A DNA stretch of 64,000 bases from Pelobates cultripes. Its lineage: Eukaryota; Chordata; Amphibia; Anura; Pelobatidae. Below, in pieces: positions 9,093-19,659 of the stretch. Where the stretch lies: NCBI GenBank assembly GCA_933207985.1, contig OW240918.1:25371119-25435118 (forward strand), in the 5' to 3' direction. Position 1 is the first letter of the stretch; every line of letters starts with the position of its first letter. The notes below the pieces were generated by a model. That model had not been told where the DNA came from and made no database searches. It was given only the letters and a program-made list of their open reading frames with translations. Both the position numbers and the translations under genes were made by a program.

Positions 9093-11220
9093 TAATAGTT
9101 ATTGTCATGGTTGTGCAAAGTTTATATTTGTATCACCTCCTATTTTGTTCCCTTTTCCCCTTTCTCACCCTTTTTATTGTTATCCTTGGTTATATTGTTG
9201 TATATATTTTAAGAATATATATGATATTATGTTTACAAATTAATAAAAATTTAAATAAAATAACTTGAATAGAAGTTTCTCTGCCTCCCTTTCTTCTGAG
9301 AAGTTGAGTAGAGATGAAAGTTTAGAAATAGAGTTTGCTCTGAGAATGGAGGAGGGTTTCGGAAAATAAGGGACCAATCAAGAACAGGATATGATTGTTT
9401 TTGGAGAAAGTCCAGGGAAGAGCTAGCAAAGATGGTGAGGTATATTTTCATAAATTGAGTTAGGATTAATTTTGTTTTGTATAATTTAACTCAAATCAAG
9501 GTAATCCAGTTTAGGCCAAGGGTTAAAAATCCAAAATGGCACCATCATCCCGATCATTTAATCATTTCGGGTGCAATTTAAGCAGATTTCAAATGAAGAG
9601 CCCTCATTTTAGTTTCTCTTTTAAGTCATTGCCTACCATCTTGGGCTCCTATCCTCAATGTGTTTTTTCCTATTTGTAATCTGTTTAGCGCACGGTCGCA
9701 CCGATTATATGATCAGGATGATGATGTCATTTTGGATTTTTATTTTCCTAATGTTATACATGTATTTCTTAAAATACACTTAGTTAATATTTTTTCACTC
9801 TATTTACAGGCGCCCTGTTCCCCAACTCTGTTCATATTATTGTCAAAAACTGTGTTTAATTCTTAGTTATTAATTATTAAGTTAATTAATTCTTGATCAC
9901 ATGACTATGATGTCATGTGGCCATTACATTTTAAATTGTGCTCCTTACATATACTGTGTATGTCTAGATGCATGTACCACTTTGAAAAAGCCTCTATGGT
10001 GCTTTCCCCATCACATTTCCTTTTAAATAATGTAATATTTAATTTACATGTAATAATATTTTCTCCAATAATTTAGTTTTTCTTCAAAACATTTTTTCCT
10101 AGATCCTACCCTGATTATTTCTTTGGAGCCTGAAAATGTATGCCTTTGGTGAGGGATGTACTACCTGAGCCCCGTCAACTGAGCAAAAACTAATTTTGCT
10201 TCACAGCTTTGAGTATCTCTCCTATACTTTTATTAATTTCTTTTTATAACAGTGGGTACTATTTTATTATTCTTGTTTTTACCTGCATAATACACGACAA
10301 GGGCCTCTACAAGCAAATAAGATTCTTGGGTGGGTATGCTACCACTCAATTCTGTTTTCTAAGAGACAGTGGGAGGTGATATTCACATATCCATTAGAGT
10401 ACTTACTATTGGATCAAAAAACCACACCAAATATCTATAGGTAGGATTGTATCGCCAAGTGAATGAAAGTAGATATGGCTTGAGCTCTATATCCTGTAAG
10501 TGTATTTCTTTCCCTTATTAATTTGTACCAAAAATATTACACTATATTTTGTTGCACTCTTATTTTAGAATTCATCTGCAAATTCCCTAAAAGTGCTACA
10601 CCCTCCTTCCATCTGACATACCTAGAAGTATTTTGTATATATAGAGTGTGCTATTAGGAGAGAAGCAACCTCATATATATAGTGGTCTTTTCCCTAATTT
10701 TAAGGCTATTTTTGAGGTGGAAAAAAAAATGTTGTGGTCCTGCTTTGTTTTCTGTAAGGTTTATTATTTAAAAGAAAGTTAGCAGTTCATTCTTTGTTAC
10801 ATTAGGAAATGAGGGATATCAGTTTTGGCAAAAAGCTCAAGATGTTAGTGGTAGTATGGGTAAAATGAAAAAAGAATTATATCGGGTATTTAAAGTGCAT
10901 CCGGGATCTTCTTGGAAGTCTTCCTTGGCTTCTGGTGCTTCATTTGCCAGGAAAACACTCTGCATCAGTGCTGTACTCACACACATGTGAGACTGCAGGA
11001 ACCTCCAGAGAAGACGTTGAGAGAGACCATGCTGGAACTGGACCAAAGTTGATGGCGATGCTCAACTCTTTGTTAACCTCAGCCTTTACCATACGACTAA
11101 GTGGTTCATACTTTGTCTAATTAAAATACTAGAAGAAAAAAAAGGAAAAAAATTAAGTCAATATGTAAAATTCGGGTAGAGATAAATACTTATGAGATTT
11201 ATGGAAAAAATTAGGGTTAA
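9093..11220. other. no gene seen; unclassified AT-rich DNA
   Basis: No frame has recognisable motifs. A CTTTGAAAAAGCC-TCTAT-GGTGCTTTCC stretch near 9981-10008 faintly resembles the ribozyme-containing tails of the Penelope-type repeats but lacks the GAAAC core, so I do not call it. The 70-codon frames near 10837-11120 overlap on opposite strands and are unsupported. Confidence 0.4.
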
Positions 11221-11230
11221 CCCCTAATTA

Positions 11231-11477
11231 GTAAATTCAAATGCGAACAAAGAAAAACAAAATAAATCTCCCAAAGAGTATCTATATGAGGACACTCAGT
11301 GTACTTTAAAACTTAGCTTTTATTTTAGTCGATAAAATAGGTAAAATAGACGTACCAAAACAAGAAAAAATTCAAAATAAAATATACACGGATAGGTCTC
11401 TACTGTATATTGGGCAAGCACACACCGAATACTCACATAGTGCCTGAAATAGTTAATAGTACTATGAATGAAAATAC

Positions 11478-11512
<35 letters not shown>

Positions 11513-12425
11513 ATGAATATGTGCAGTTGCTGTATTCTGTATCGTTCTAAGATAACTACTCAGTAACAACGGCTTAAGAGTGGAGAGGAGAAGGAAAAAA
11601 GGGGAGATAGTAGCCCTAATTGTGACAGAGAAAAAGCCTAATGTGCCTTCGAGGGTACGGTATGCGGTAGCAACAGACTGACAACTATAATATAGTAATA
11701 TGCTACTCGAGCTCAGGTAGCATATTACTATACTATAGCAGTCAGCCTGTCACTACCGCACACCGTACCGCGGCAACTGACATCTTAGCTATCTCAGTTT
11801 AAAAACTTCTTCCACTGATTATTTCATTTTACTTCAGCCTCTTAACACTTGAGGTGTAGGCATGGAGGTGTAATTACGTTATACTCTAGATGTCAGTTTA
11901 ATCACTACTACATAGCTAATTGAGGTGATATTTACTTACCTCTGTTGCTAACTTCTTTACGTTTTTCTATTCTCTAGCCTAATACTATTTGGAGGATTTG
12001 GTATGGTGGGAAACAAAGTGTGAGAGTAATATTTGGGCAAGGGGTGCCTTCGAAGGCACATTAGCCTTTTTCTCTTTCACAATTAGGGCTACTATCTCCC
12101 CATTTTTCCCTCTCCTCTCCACTTTTATCTTAGAATGATACAGAATGCAGCAACCGCACATATTCATTTTATATATATATATTCACTCATAGTACTATTA
12201 ACTATTTCAGGCACTATGTGAGTATTCGGTATGTGATTGCCCAATATACAGTGAAGACCTATTCGTATATATATTTTATTTATAATTTTTTCTTTCTTTG
12301 AGTACATCTATTGTACCTATTTTATCGAATAAAATAAAATGTTAAAGTACACTGATTGTTCTCACATAGATAGATACTCTTTGGGAGATTTACATTGGTT
12401 TTGTTTTTTTCACATGTGAATTTAC
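11231..12425. repeat. large foldback repeat, arms of about 380-420 bp
   Basis: The left arm (about 11231-11652) and right arm (about 12047-12425) are inverted copies. Shared blocks include TAAATCTCCCAAAGAGTATC, CCGAATACTCACATAGTGCC, TGAAATAGTTAATAGTACTA, AGATAGTAGCCCTAATTGTG and AATGTGCCTTCGA. The arms differ by substitutions and by a variable TATATA tract. The spacer of about 390 bp carries a second hairpin at 11654-11769. No coding frame is visible, and I see no target duplication. Confidence 0.85.
11654..11769. repeat. internal 53-bp-arm hairpin
   Basis: GGTACGGTATGCGGTAG at 11654 pairs with CTACCGCACACCGTACC ending at 11769, and TATAGTAATATGCTAC pairs with GTAGCATATTACTATA, leaving a loop of about 10 bases (TCGAGCTCAG). 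It lies just inside the left arm of the larger foldback. Confidence 0.85.
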
Positions 12426-12429
12426 ATTG

Positions 12430-13660
12430 TCTTATTGTATCAACCGATTGCACTGGAATTTTAATTAAGTATCGAAAAAAACATAATTTCTTTATCAAAT
12501 GCCGAGAAATGACAGAGCTGCTTTAATGAAGGTGAATGTGAGAGACCAAATTTATGTAGATTTAAATAAAAGTGTGCACATTGTGGTGGTAGTTACTCTA
12601 CCTTTTCTTGCTGTAAGCAAATAGTAGCAATAAAATTGGGAGCTGTTTCACAAAACCAATGATCTCTGTAAAAGAAGCAATCATATTGCAGTGATCCAGC
12701 ATTTACACATCAGACTTTCTTCCAACATTAAAACACATTAATTATTGTTTCAAAGATTTCTGACTATAATGTAATTTTAGTTACAAATTGAATTTTAAAT
12801 GAATGAGGTATTGCAGTTTTGGATGCATTAAAATAACCAGAGAAATGGGTGTCTAAAGGCATAACAAGATATGTAACTCTTCTGAAGTTGTTTCCAATTG
12901 CAGTGAAAATGGTGGTTTGAGGACAAGAATTACAGAACAAGCGTAATCTTTTTCATCATGATAACAAGTCTGCTGTTCAGATCATAAATTCAATGCATTT
13001 GAAGTGTAATTTTGTGATTAATATGCTTCATTATCTTGTTTTTCTGTGCTTGAGACATAGTATATGGCTCAGAGCAGTTCATACTGTTGGGGATGAATAC
13101 AGTATAGCCAATGTTCTTTCTTATTTTTAGCTCAAGGAAATTCAAGATGTTACTTCCAGAGGCCGACTCACTGGTCCAGTTTTAATGAGAGTCCTTGCAC
13201 ATGGTACACGAAGTAGAGCAGTCTTAAATGACTAGTATGTTTTTATCATAAGCTTTGAGAACCAACTGGTTCTTGGAGAACCAACAGATGAAAATTTGGA
13301 ATCAGCTTTTTACTTTTGTCATGTCTGCAATTTCCTTTCATTGTAAAGGACTTTTTGATAAATTAGATGGTAAAAGTTCATTTTATCAGTAGAAACAATG
13401 CAGGTTTTAGATGGTCCATTACCATTCTTGTCCAGGCTGTTTGGAACATTGGGGAGTTTTGGCTTTTTTCCAGAATATACAGCTTTTTCCTTGGTTCCTT
13501 GGTGTTCACGGATTAATGAATGGTGTCCTTTAAGTTTTAGAAGTTTTGCTTACAAATGTGCGATGTTTCATTATTTCTTATTATTATTGGAGAAATGTAA
13601 AAATAAATGAGATAATTACAAAATGTTACAGGAACAATAGGTTGATAAGGACCCTGCTTA
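12430..13660. other. no gene seen
   Basis: AT-rich DNA without recognised repeats or coding motifs; see the rejected list for a possible splice-acceptor frame at 13131. Confidence 0.5.
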
Positions 13661-13667
13661 TATTATT

Positions 13668-13808
13668 ATTAAGTGATGGACAGCCACTAAAGGAGGACTT
13701 TTATAAAAACTGCAATATTTACACTTGCAGGGTTAAGGGTGATGGGAGTTGGCACCCAGACCACTTCAATGGGCTGTAGTGTTCTGGGTGCCTACAGTGT
13801 CCCTTTAA
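13668..13808. mobile_element. TTAA MITE, right end
   Basis: The sequence runs GCAATATTTACACTTGCAGG, CCCAGACCACTTCAATGGG, and ends GCCTACAGTGTCCC before TTTAA (TTAA at 13805-13808). The same order with substitutions is found near 42430-42547 and, inverted, at 28827-28974, so this is a dispersed family. Confidence 0.65.
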
Positions 13809-13825
13809 TAATTAAAGACCAGTAT

Positions 13826-13968
13826 AGTTATTCACTAAACTAAGAATTAAGCGTTAATTTAAAATTTAAGGCCAAAGTGGAAGCATAACTGAATGAGAGA
13901 TTTTTTAAGCTATTTTGACCTTAAATTTTAAATTCACTTTGAATTGTCACTTTTGTAAATAACCCTGT
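13826..13968. repeat. palindromic AAATTCACTTTGAA MITE, copy A
   Basis: An inverted-repeat element: TTATTCACTAAACTAAGAATT on the left and AAATTCACTTTGAATTGTC with GTAAATAACCCTG on the right. Related copies lie near 40494-40658, 55645-55776 and 60889-61055. The ends resemble CAGGGTTATTTACTAAAG, consistent with a hAT-type MITE, but no clean 8-bp duplication was seen here. Confidence 0.55.
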
Positions 13969-13969
13969 A

Positions 13970-15660
13970 CAGTAGAGGCTGATTGGAGTAGGCAGGCTGC
14001 TCCAGAGGAATGATGCTACCAGTGAGAAGTCCTGCATGTGCGAGTTAGCAGTAAGGGAAAGAGCAACGGACAGGAGAAGGTTACCGGCAGAGCGAAGCAA
14101 GTTAATAAGGCTTATTTTTTTCTAGCATGTTCTAAACATCAGTCCGCTAGGGGCAGGTGGATTCAATTGTGTCATGTTAATAACAGAATGGTGTATCCAG
14201 CTGTTTTTACAGCAGCTTATTTGGCAGTTAAGCATGCTTGCTCAAGCCGATTATTTGTTTATGAATCAAGGTCACCCCCTATAAGAGTTCAGTTTCCGAG
14301 AATTTTGTTGTAAACTTTAGAAAGTCAGAGTGTGAGACATCTGTTCTTTTCTACTCATTAATTTTGTATCAGTTTAGCTGCTGAACTAGCTTGGTTGGGT
14401 TTAAGCAAAAAAAGTTATTCAAAAATTTGGTAGATGAGAATCCAATAGATTTAATTGCTATGCACATCCCCATATGCTAGTTAGTTAGTTAATTAGTTAG
14501 TCATTGTGCCAATCCAAGTTTGTTTAACTTTCAGACATGTTGAGTTAAAAGGTGGTAAAATTGTCTTGCTCAGAGATGACAATTGACATATTTCTGACCA
14601 GTGGTGACTGGTGAAGTTTAAAGATGTTGGGGCGCTATCCCCCTGACAAGTTTGGCTTTAACCCCATGAAATGCTATTCCCATTAAAAAAAAAACAAAAA
14701 AACGGCTACATCGCCAGTCATCAATAAATAGGAGAATCTTAGCTGCTTATATGATCATGACAGATGCATGTTGTTTTTTTAACACACACTTATCAGTGGT
14801 CTTCAGAATGCCAATATATTGCATTTTTTTTTTAAATTGTTGGTGTGCCACGTCACCTGCCGCTATGGACCAGCCTCCACTGTTTCTGACACTGGGAGTG
14901 ACATGTCCAATGTAGGGTTCCAATTAATGGTGGAGAAAGCTTTTACCAATGCATGGGGTGAATTCAGGGAAACCTGTTTTCTCAGATTTCAGTTGTTAAG
15001 CAAAATCAAAATTGTGTGTATCATTGTGTTGTATCTTATTTATAATTATGCTGTATATTCTGCATATGCATAGTAAAAAATTACTCAATGTATAATGCAT
15101 GGTGCACTTTCTTTTTATTTGACTAGTCCCCAAAAATGCTTAGAGGTAAATATGTAAGCTGGATTTTTGACATGCAGAGTAAAATATAGATTGAATAAAA
15201 AGCTGTAAAATGGCATGCATGGCTAGACATAGCCCATATATTATGTACATTGATATAGCCAGACAAGCAAGAAAATGGAAGTGTGTACTAAGGTAAGAAA
15301 TGAAAGTCTTAGAGCAGCTAGTCTTTAAAAACAATTCTTTGTTGTTAGTGGAAATATTTCATCTCCTGTTAAGAACTCTCAAGTTTAAGTCAATTAAAAT
15401 CTGTGTGAATGTTTCCGTCCAAGAATTATTCATCATTCTCAAGTGCCGCTGTTAGATTTCTTTATTCTTTAATTACAGAAGATCATTTTAAAAGAAATAG
15501 ACACACTAAATGATAGAAATTGGTTTAATTAATGCATGCTAATGCTGTAATACGCTGCTCTTTAATTTCTTCAAAAATTTTTAATTTTGTGTTACAAAAG
15601 AAGAGTCAAGGCATTCTTTAAGCCAGTACAAAACCATCAAAGCTAAAAAGATTGAAAATG
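13970..15660. other. no gene seen
   Basis: The longest frame (14038-14313, 91 codons) has no recognised motif. A TTAG tetranucleotide run lies near 14478-14503. The stretch 15380-15660 is free of visible repeats and rich in TAATTA-type motifs (TTTAATTAATGCATGCTAAT near 15524). Confidence 0.45.
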
Positions 15661-15959
15661 GTTACTGTTAAAGGGACACTCTGGGCATCCATACACAATC
15701 TGACTTTATATGTAAATAACAAGCTATTTTGTATTTGTTTTTAGCAATATTAATTTTGATTTATTATAAACATGTCTTCTTTGCTCATAACATTTATGTA
15801 TCTTCCTCCTCTGTTTCAGCAACTTTTCCAAATGAATATATTCATTGCAAACAGTTTTTTCTGTCCTTGCATGCTAAATGTTTGTGTGTAAGAGCCATTT
15901 ATAATTCATTAACAAAAACACATAAATAGATTTATATAGAAAGGTGATACAAGCAGTTC

Positions 15960-16140
15960 TGTGCCTTTTAATATTTTGATTATATATATGTCTTGAGAAA
16001 GGACCATGAGTGGGTCCGAAACGTTGGCGCTGCACAATTAAAAACTTTTTTATAACAAAGTCTTGCGAGTGCCTACTCCTTTCCAATATTTGAAGAATGT
16101 ATTATAGTTCCACTGTGGAGCACTGAGGCTATATTACCTA
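15960..16140 (+). mobile_element. decayed PLE-type 3' tail with hammerhead-like motif
   Basis: The order CTTGAGAAAGGACC, a short loop, GGTCCGAAACGTTGGCGC, then an A-rich stretch and GCGAGTGCCTACTCC matches the architecture of the tail of the Penelope-like element at 2160-2610. Stem II (GGACC 16001-16005 with GGTCC 16013-16017) is perfect and is followed by GAAAC. The first core strand is degraded (CTTGAGAA where CTGANGA is expected) and stem I is not clear. No coding region accompanies it. Confidence 0.5.
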
Positions 16141-16199
16141 AAGATTTTCAGGGTTCTCAGACCTGAAATCAGTTAGTGCCTTCAAACTTCTATTTTTCA

Positions 16200-16250
16200 T
16201 ATAATATATATATGAAAAAAATAAATATATATATATATGAGAGAGAGATC
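16200..16250. repeat. TA/GA microsatellite
   Basis: Alternating TATATA with interruptions, ending in GAGAGAGA. Confidence 0.85.
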
Positions 16251-17074
16251 AAATTTTTTAACTGCTCCTCATTTTTCCTCTATTTGTCACTTCTCATTTG
16301 ATCTGTGAATAAAATCAACATTAATCAACATTTAGTTGCTGTCCCCTAGCCATCAATCATATTTTTCTACCATCAATCATCTTTATTATGGTGCCTATTA
16401 CAGAACTCAGGATCACAAATCAAACAAACATGCTCGTCAATTGCATGAGCCATTTGTTCAGTTATACGTTCATATGCTGCTTTGGACTTACGAAATTCAG
16501 ATGACCCACCGATTGGCCTAAATTCGGATTAATAGCAATTCTGCCGAAAATGAATGTACACGTCAAACAATTACTTTATATTGGTTTTAAGTACATTTAT
16601 AGTTGTTTTCTTTTTGATGCAGCTTTCTTAATTCTTTCAATATATTAGTAAATAAATTAATTGCAGCCACCTGTTTTGATGTTAAAGGTGATTTACCTCC
16701 TCACTACACAAAGGACAAATTTGCCTCTCAGTGTGACATATATGTTAAGGTTTCTGGTTTGTTACGAGATGGGGGAATCCAGGCTTATTGCCACCTATTA
16801 TGATGCAAAAAAAAAAAAATGACACCTCTCACTTCTTTGTACCAAAATCCAAAGAAGGAAACTATAGCATTAAACATAGTTGGTGGAAATTTAAATAACA
16901 TAATAACTTACTATGCTGAAAACCTGATCCATATGTTCTTGACTGTGTGAGTATATACATATATTGTCCAATTGTAGCAGAACATATCTGATTCAGACAT
17001 TTAGCATTTTTTTTCTTCTTCTTCTTGTTCTATGTGAGTTGCATATGTATCTGAAAGGGAAAAGTGTCACTTAA

Positions 17075-17145
17075 ATTATTATTACTATTGCCATTTATAT
17101 AGCGCTAACAGATTCCGTAGCGCTTTACAATATTATAAATGAAAA
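17075..17145 (+). repeat. SINE/LINE-tail-like dispersed repeat, short copy
   Basis: ATTATTATTACTATTGCC then TTTATATAGCGCTAACAGAT and CCGTAGCGCTTTACAATATT. The same head, with ACAGAGAGCCATCAGATTCC, appears near 54675, where a longer copy is preserved. This is a well-dispersed vertebrate-type repeat, but I cannot name its family. Confidence 0.6.
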
Positions 17146-17303
17146 TGAACCTAAAAATGCATAAATTATATTATATCCATGTTACATGTGTGTGTCTATG
17201 TATAAATGAACACTTGCTACCCCAATATAACTTAAAGGGAACCTCCACTGGCCAAATATAAAATAATAAATCAATCACTATATAGTGGATGGAAATATGC
17301 ATG

Positions 17304-17695
17304 CAAGTGGGCTCATTGTGACACATACTGTGGACGTGCCCCAAGGTGGGTTTACATTGGAAATCAGTCCACAAATTAATATATGCAATCACAGATTCAA
17401 TCCCTCAGTTGACCCCCGAAATGTGTCTATTTAAAAGAATTCCAATTCACCTTCCAAAACACCAACAAAATAATGCTAGGTCATATTTTAATTACAGCAA
17501 CTACAACCATAATCAGATATTAGAAAACTAGTGACTTGCCAGATGTTAAAGAGATTTAATACTCCATTCTAAATAATAAACATCATGAATTAATCTACCG
17601 CGCATACTCGGAAAATAATATTATATTAAGACAAGAATGGAATGAATGGGGAAAAAAATGTCCGAAGCAAATACAATTTAGTAATGTGATACCCA
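17304..17695 (+). pseudogene. LINE ORF2 C-terminal fragment (L1/Tx1 type)
   Basis: After a stop at 17319 the plus-strand frame reads HILWTCPKV, then HWKSVHKLIYAITD and LTPEMCLF. This matches the C-terminal zinc-knuckle-like block of L1-clade ORF2 proteins, in which a Cys-Pro motif is followed by F/H-W, a conserved helix and a PE-CLL motif. A second piece downstream (YRAYSENNIILRQEWNEW, about 17592-17650, another frame) fits the extreme C-terminus, where a W-x-x-W motif is common. The reverse transcriptase and endonuclease parts are missing and stops are present, so this is a 5'-truncated dead copy. Confidence 0.7.
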
Positions 17696-17949
17696 TTTAA
17701 CCAAACCCATTTAACCAAGAACTTTCTGTCATTTTATAAATAGGATATATTAAATAACTAAAAATAAAATTTTTATGGATGATTTTATATATTTTTACAA
17801 AATTATTTTATTGTTTAGTTTTTTTTATTATTTTTTCCCTAATTTTTTATTTTTCTATTTGATTTTATTTATTTTTGAATTAATTTGTTTAATTTTTTTT
17901 TCATTATATTGATAGTAACTTTGTAGACTCATTGTAAAAACTCATGTAT

Positions 17950-18345
17950 TATCAATGTGTATTGTCGATATGTTTATTGTTATTACATTATATGTATATA
18001 TATATATATTTGAAAAAACATGCATGAACTTAATTATGCATTTTGTTCATAAGGGGTATAACTAAAACAGATTGCAAAATCTGCAGATCTCTTGTCTGCA
18101 TTCTTTGCAAATCTCTCCCTTTGTACCCCCACCCAGATTTTCTTTGACTGTCCAATCACAGACTTCCGAATGAAGCTCAATACTAAGTGCTCAGGACAAT
18201 TGCCTGCCTCTTAAGTTTAACACCATTGAGTTCAACTACCAGGATGTAACAGGACTGGTTGTCTGATTGACAACCAGTGGATGTAAGAAGGTTATCTTAT
18301 ATATGTGACAGTTTCTATTGAAATCTGCTCTTTTTGTAAAATAAA
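17950..18345. mobile_element. MITE fragment related to 50925-51090 and 52253-52500
   Basis: Shares CTGGTTGTCTGATTGACA and the following GGATGTAA-AAGGTTA block with 50930-50970, and the TGCAGAT/AAGAAATCTGCAG and CATGCATG-AATTATGCA blocks with 52370-52475. Orientation is mixed, suggesting a decayed inverted-repeat element. Confidence 0.5.
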
Positions 18346-18480
18346 AAATGAGGACACGGGGAGCAGAGCTTAACCTTGATACAGAGCAGGCGTCATTTTC
18401 CACAGCTCCGGGAAAAACTCAATAAAATACCTAAATATCACAAGTTTCCGAAAAACCCAAATACCGACAGATATTCATCA

Positions 18481-19630
18481 ACGGGCACCCCACTGCAATG
18501 CCATATGCCGTTTTTCCAGATCCAAAGACAAAACTGAAAAAGTGCAGATCTGGGGCCTAATAAAAGACTCCAAACCTTGCTTGGAGCAGCTTCCTGGACA
18601 GCCTGTCACCGCCTGGAGAACCAGCATTGGGACTCCCTCATGCCAACGTACATCAGCCTGACACTATCACAAATATGGGCCAATGACCACAACAAGAGGC
18701 ACAGCCAGGAACAAGGGACATCGGTGAGCTGTTGCATAGACTGACCCTGCCCAAAATGGCAGAGCCAGAAGATCAAGGCCACACACACAGGCATCCCCTT
18801 GCGATCTGAACCGCTACAGGCTATACAAGGTCCCAAAGATATCCCTGATGGCAAAGCCCCATCCACCGAGGAAGATATCCAAAACCTGCTAGTGGAAATT
18901 AAGAAATTACTGGCCGCAGGCGTGGCGATTCTAAATGCCAATGTGCAGGGGGTCAATGACAGAATCAAAGCCTCCGAGGGGGACATTGCAGGGCTCAGAT
19001 AAAAAGTTTTTTCCCTCAAAACATCACTACACAATGTGCAGGCCCAGCAACAGGCCCTCTCCATACACTATGCAGCCCTTGATGATCGGTCCAGGTGAAA
19101 ACAAATAAAAATCAGAGGTATACCCACTGACATCACACAGGATGAGTTCCCTCACTATGGCCTCCCTATTACCACCAAGCCATGCCAAAAAGTTCTCCCA
19201 CAATGGGATCTTTCACTTACCTACCTACACCAAAGCCCCAGGGTGAGATGTTATTGTCTGATGCACTCTCACAAAAGAAAAGAAACTCCTAATGTCAACT
19301 CTTTAGCGCAAGATTCCTTACTCCTTTGAGGGTTCTAAAATAAAAAAATTTCAGTATCTCATCCGATATACAATACTATTGCGCAGATCCCTTGCTCCAA
19401 TCACACGCCAACTGTAGACGGCTGAAGTGAATTACATGTGGATGGCTCCCAGGTCGCTAGTGGTGATACACAATGGGTCAACACACAAACTCATCTCACC
19501 TGCTGAATCTGCCACCCTATTGGAAACTTTGGGGCTCCGGTCTCGCAAACTCATGTGTGGGACCCTTAGCACATCGTCCCCATTTACCCCCAAGGACATG
19601 TGGAACCGCATCCAAAGACGTGTCAGATAG
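18481..19630 (+). pseudogene. LINE ORF1 (L1/Tx1-type nucleic-acid-binding protein) remnant
   Basis: ORF1 proteins of L1-clade LINEs bind element RNA. Here a frame from an ATG at 18756 carries a helical, coiled-coil-like region (IQNLLVEIKKLLAAG, then NDRIKASEGDIAGL, 18870-19000). It is followed by DDRSR-stop-KQIKIRGIPTD (19087-19130), which corresponds to the conserved RRM entry block of ORF1p. The C-terminal domain is recognisable in shifting frames: EKKLLMSTL, IKKFQYLIRYTILLRRSL, and NYMWMAPRSLVVIHNG with a PAE-LLETLGL tail (19280-19550). Several stops and frameshifts make it non-functional. No ORF2 follows immediately, and the ORF2 piece at 17304 lies upstream, so they belong to different insertions or a rearranged copy. 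Confidence 0.7.
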
Positions 19631-19659
19631 CTAAATAGTCATGTCATGTCCTGAAGTTC

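Noticed and set aside
9960..10020. Possible fourth ribozyme-type tail (CTTTGAAAAAGCC...GGTGCTTTCC)
   Set aside because: Lacks the GAAAC core strand and a paired stem I, so the similarity is too weak.
13131..13235. Possible terminal exon: pyrimidine-rich tract ending in TTTTTAG followed by a 34-codon open frame (LKEIQDVTSRGRLTGPVLM start) and a TAG
   Set aside because: No known protein similarity that I recognise, no partner exon nearby, and an open frame of 34 codons is expected by chance.
14038..14313. 91-codon plus-strand frame
   Set aside because: No motif or family recognised and no supporting neighbour; likely chance.
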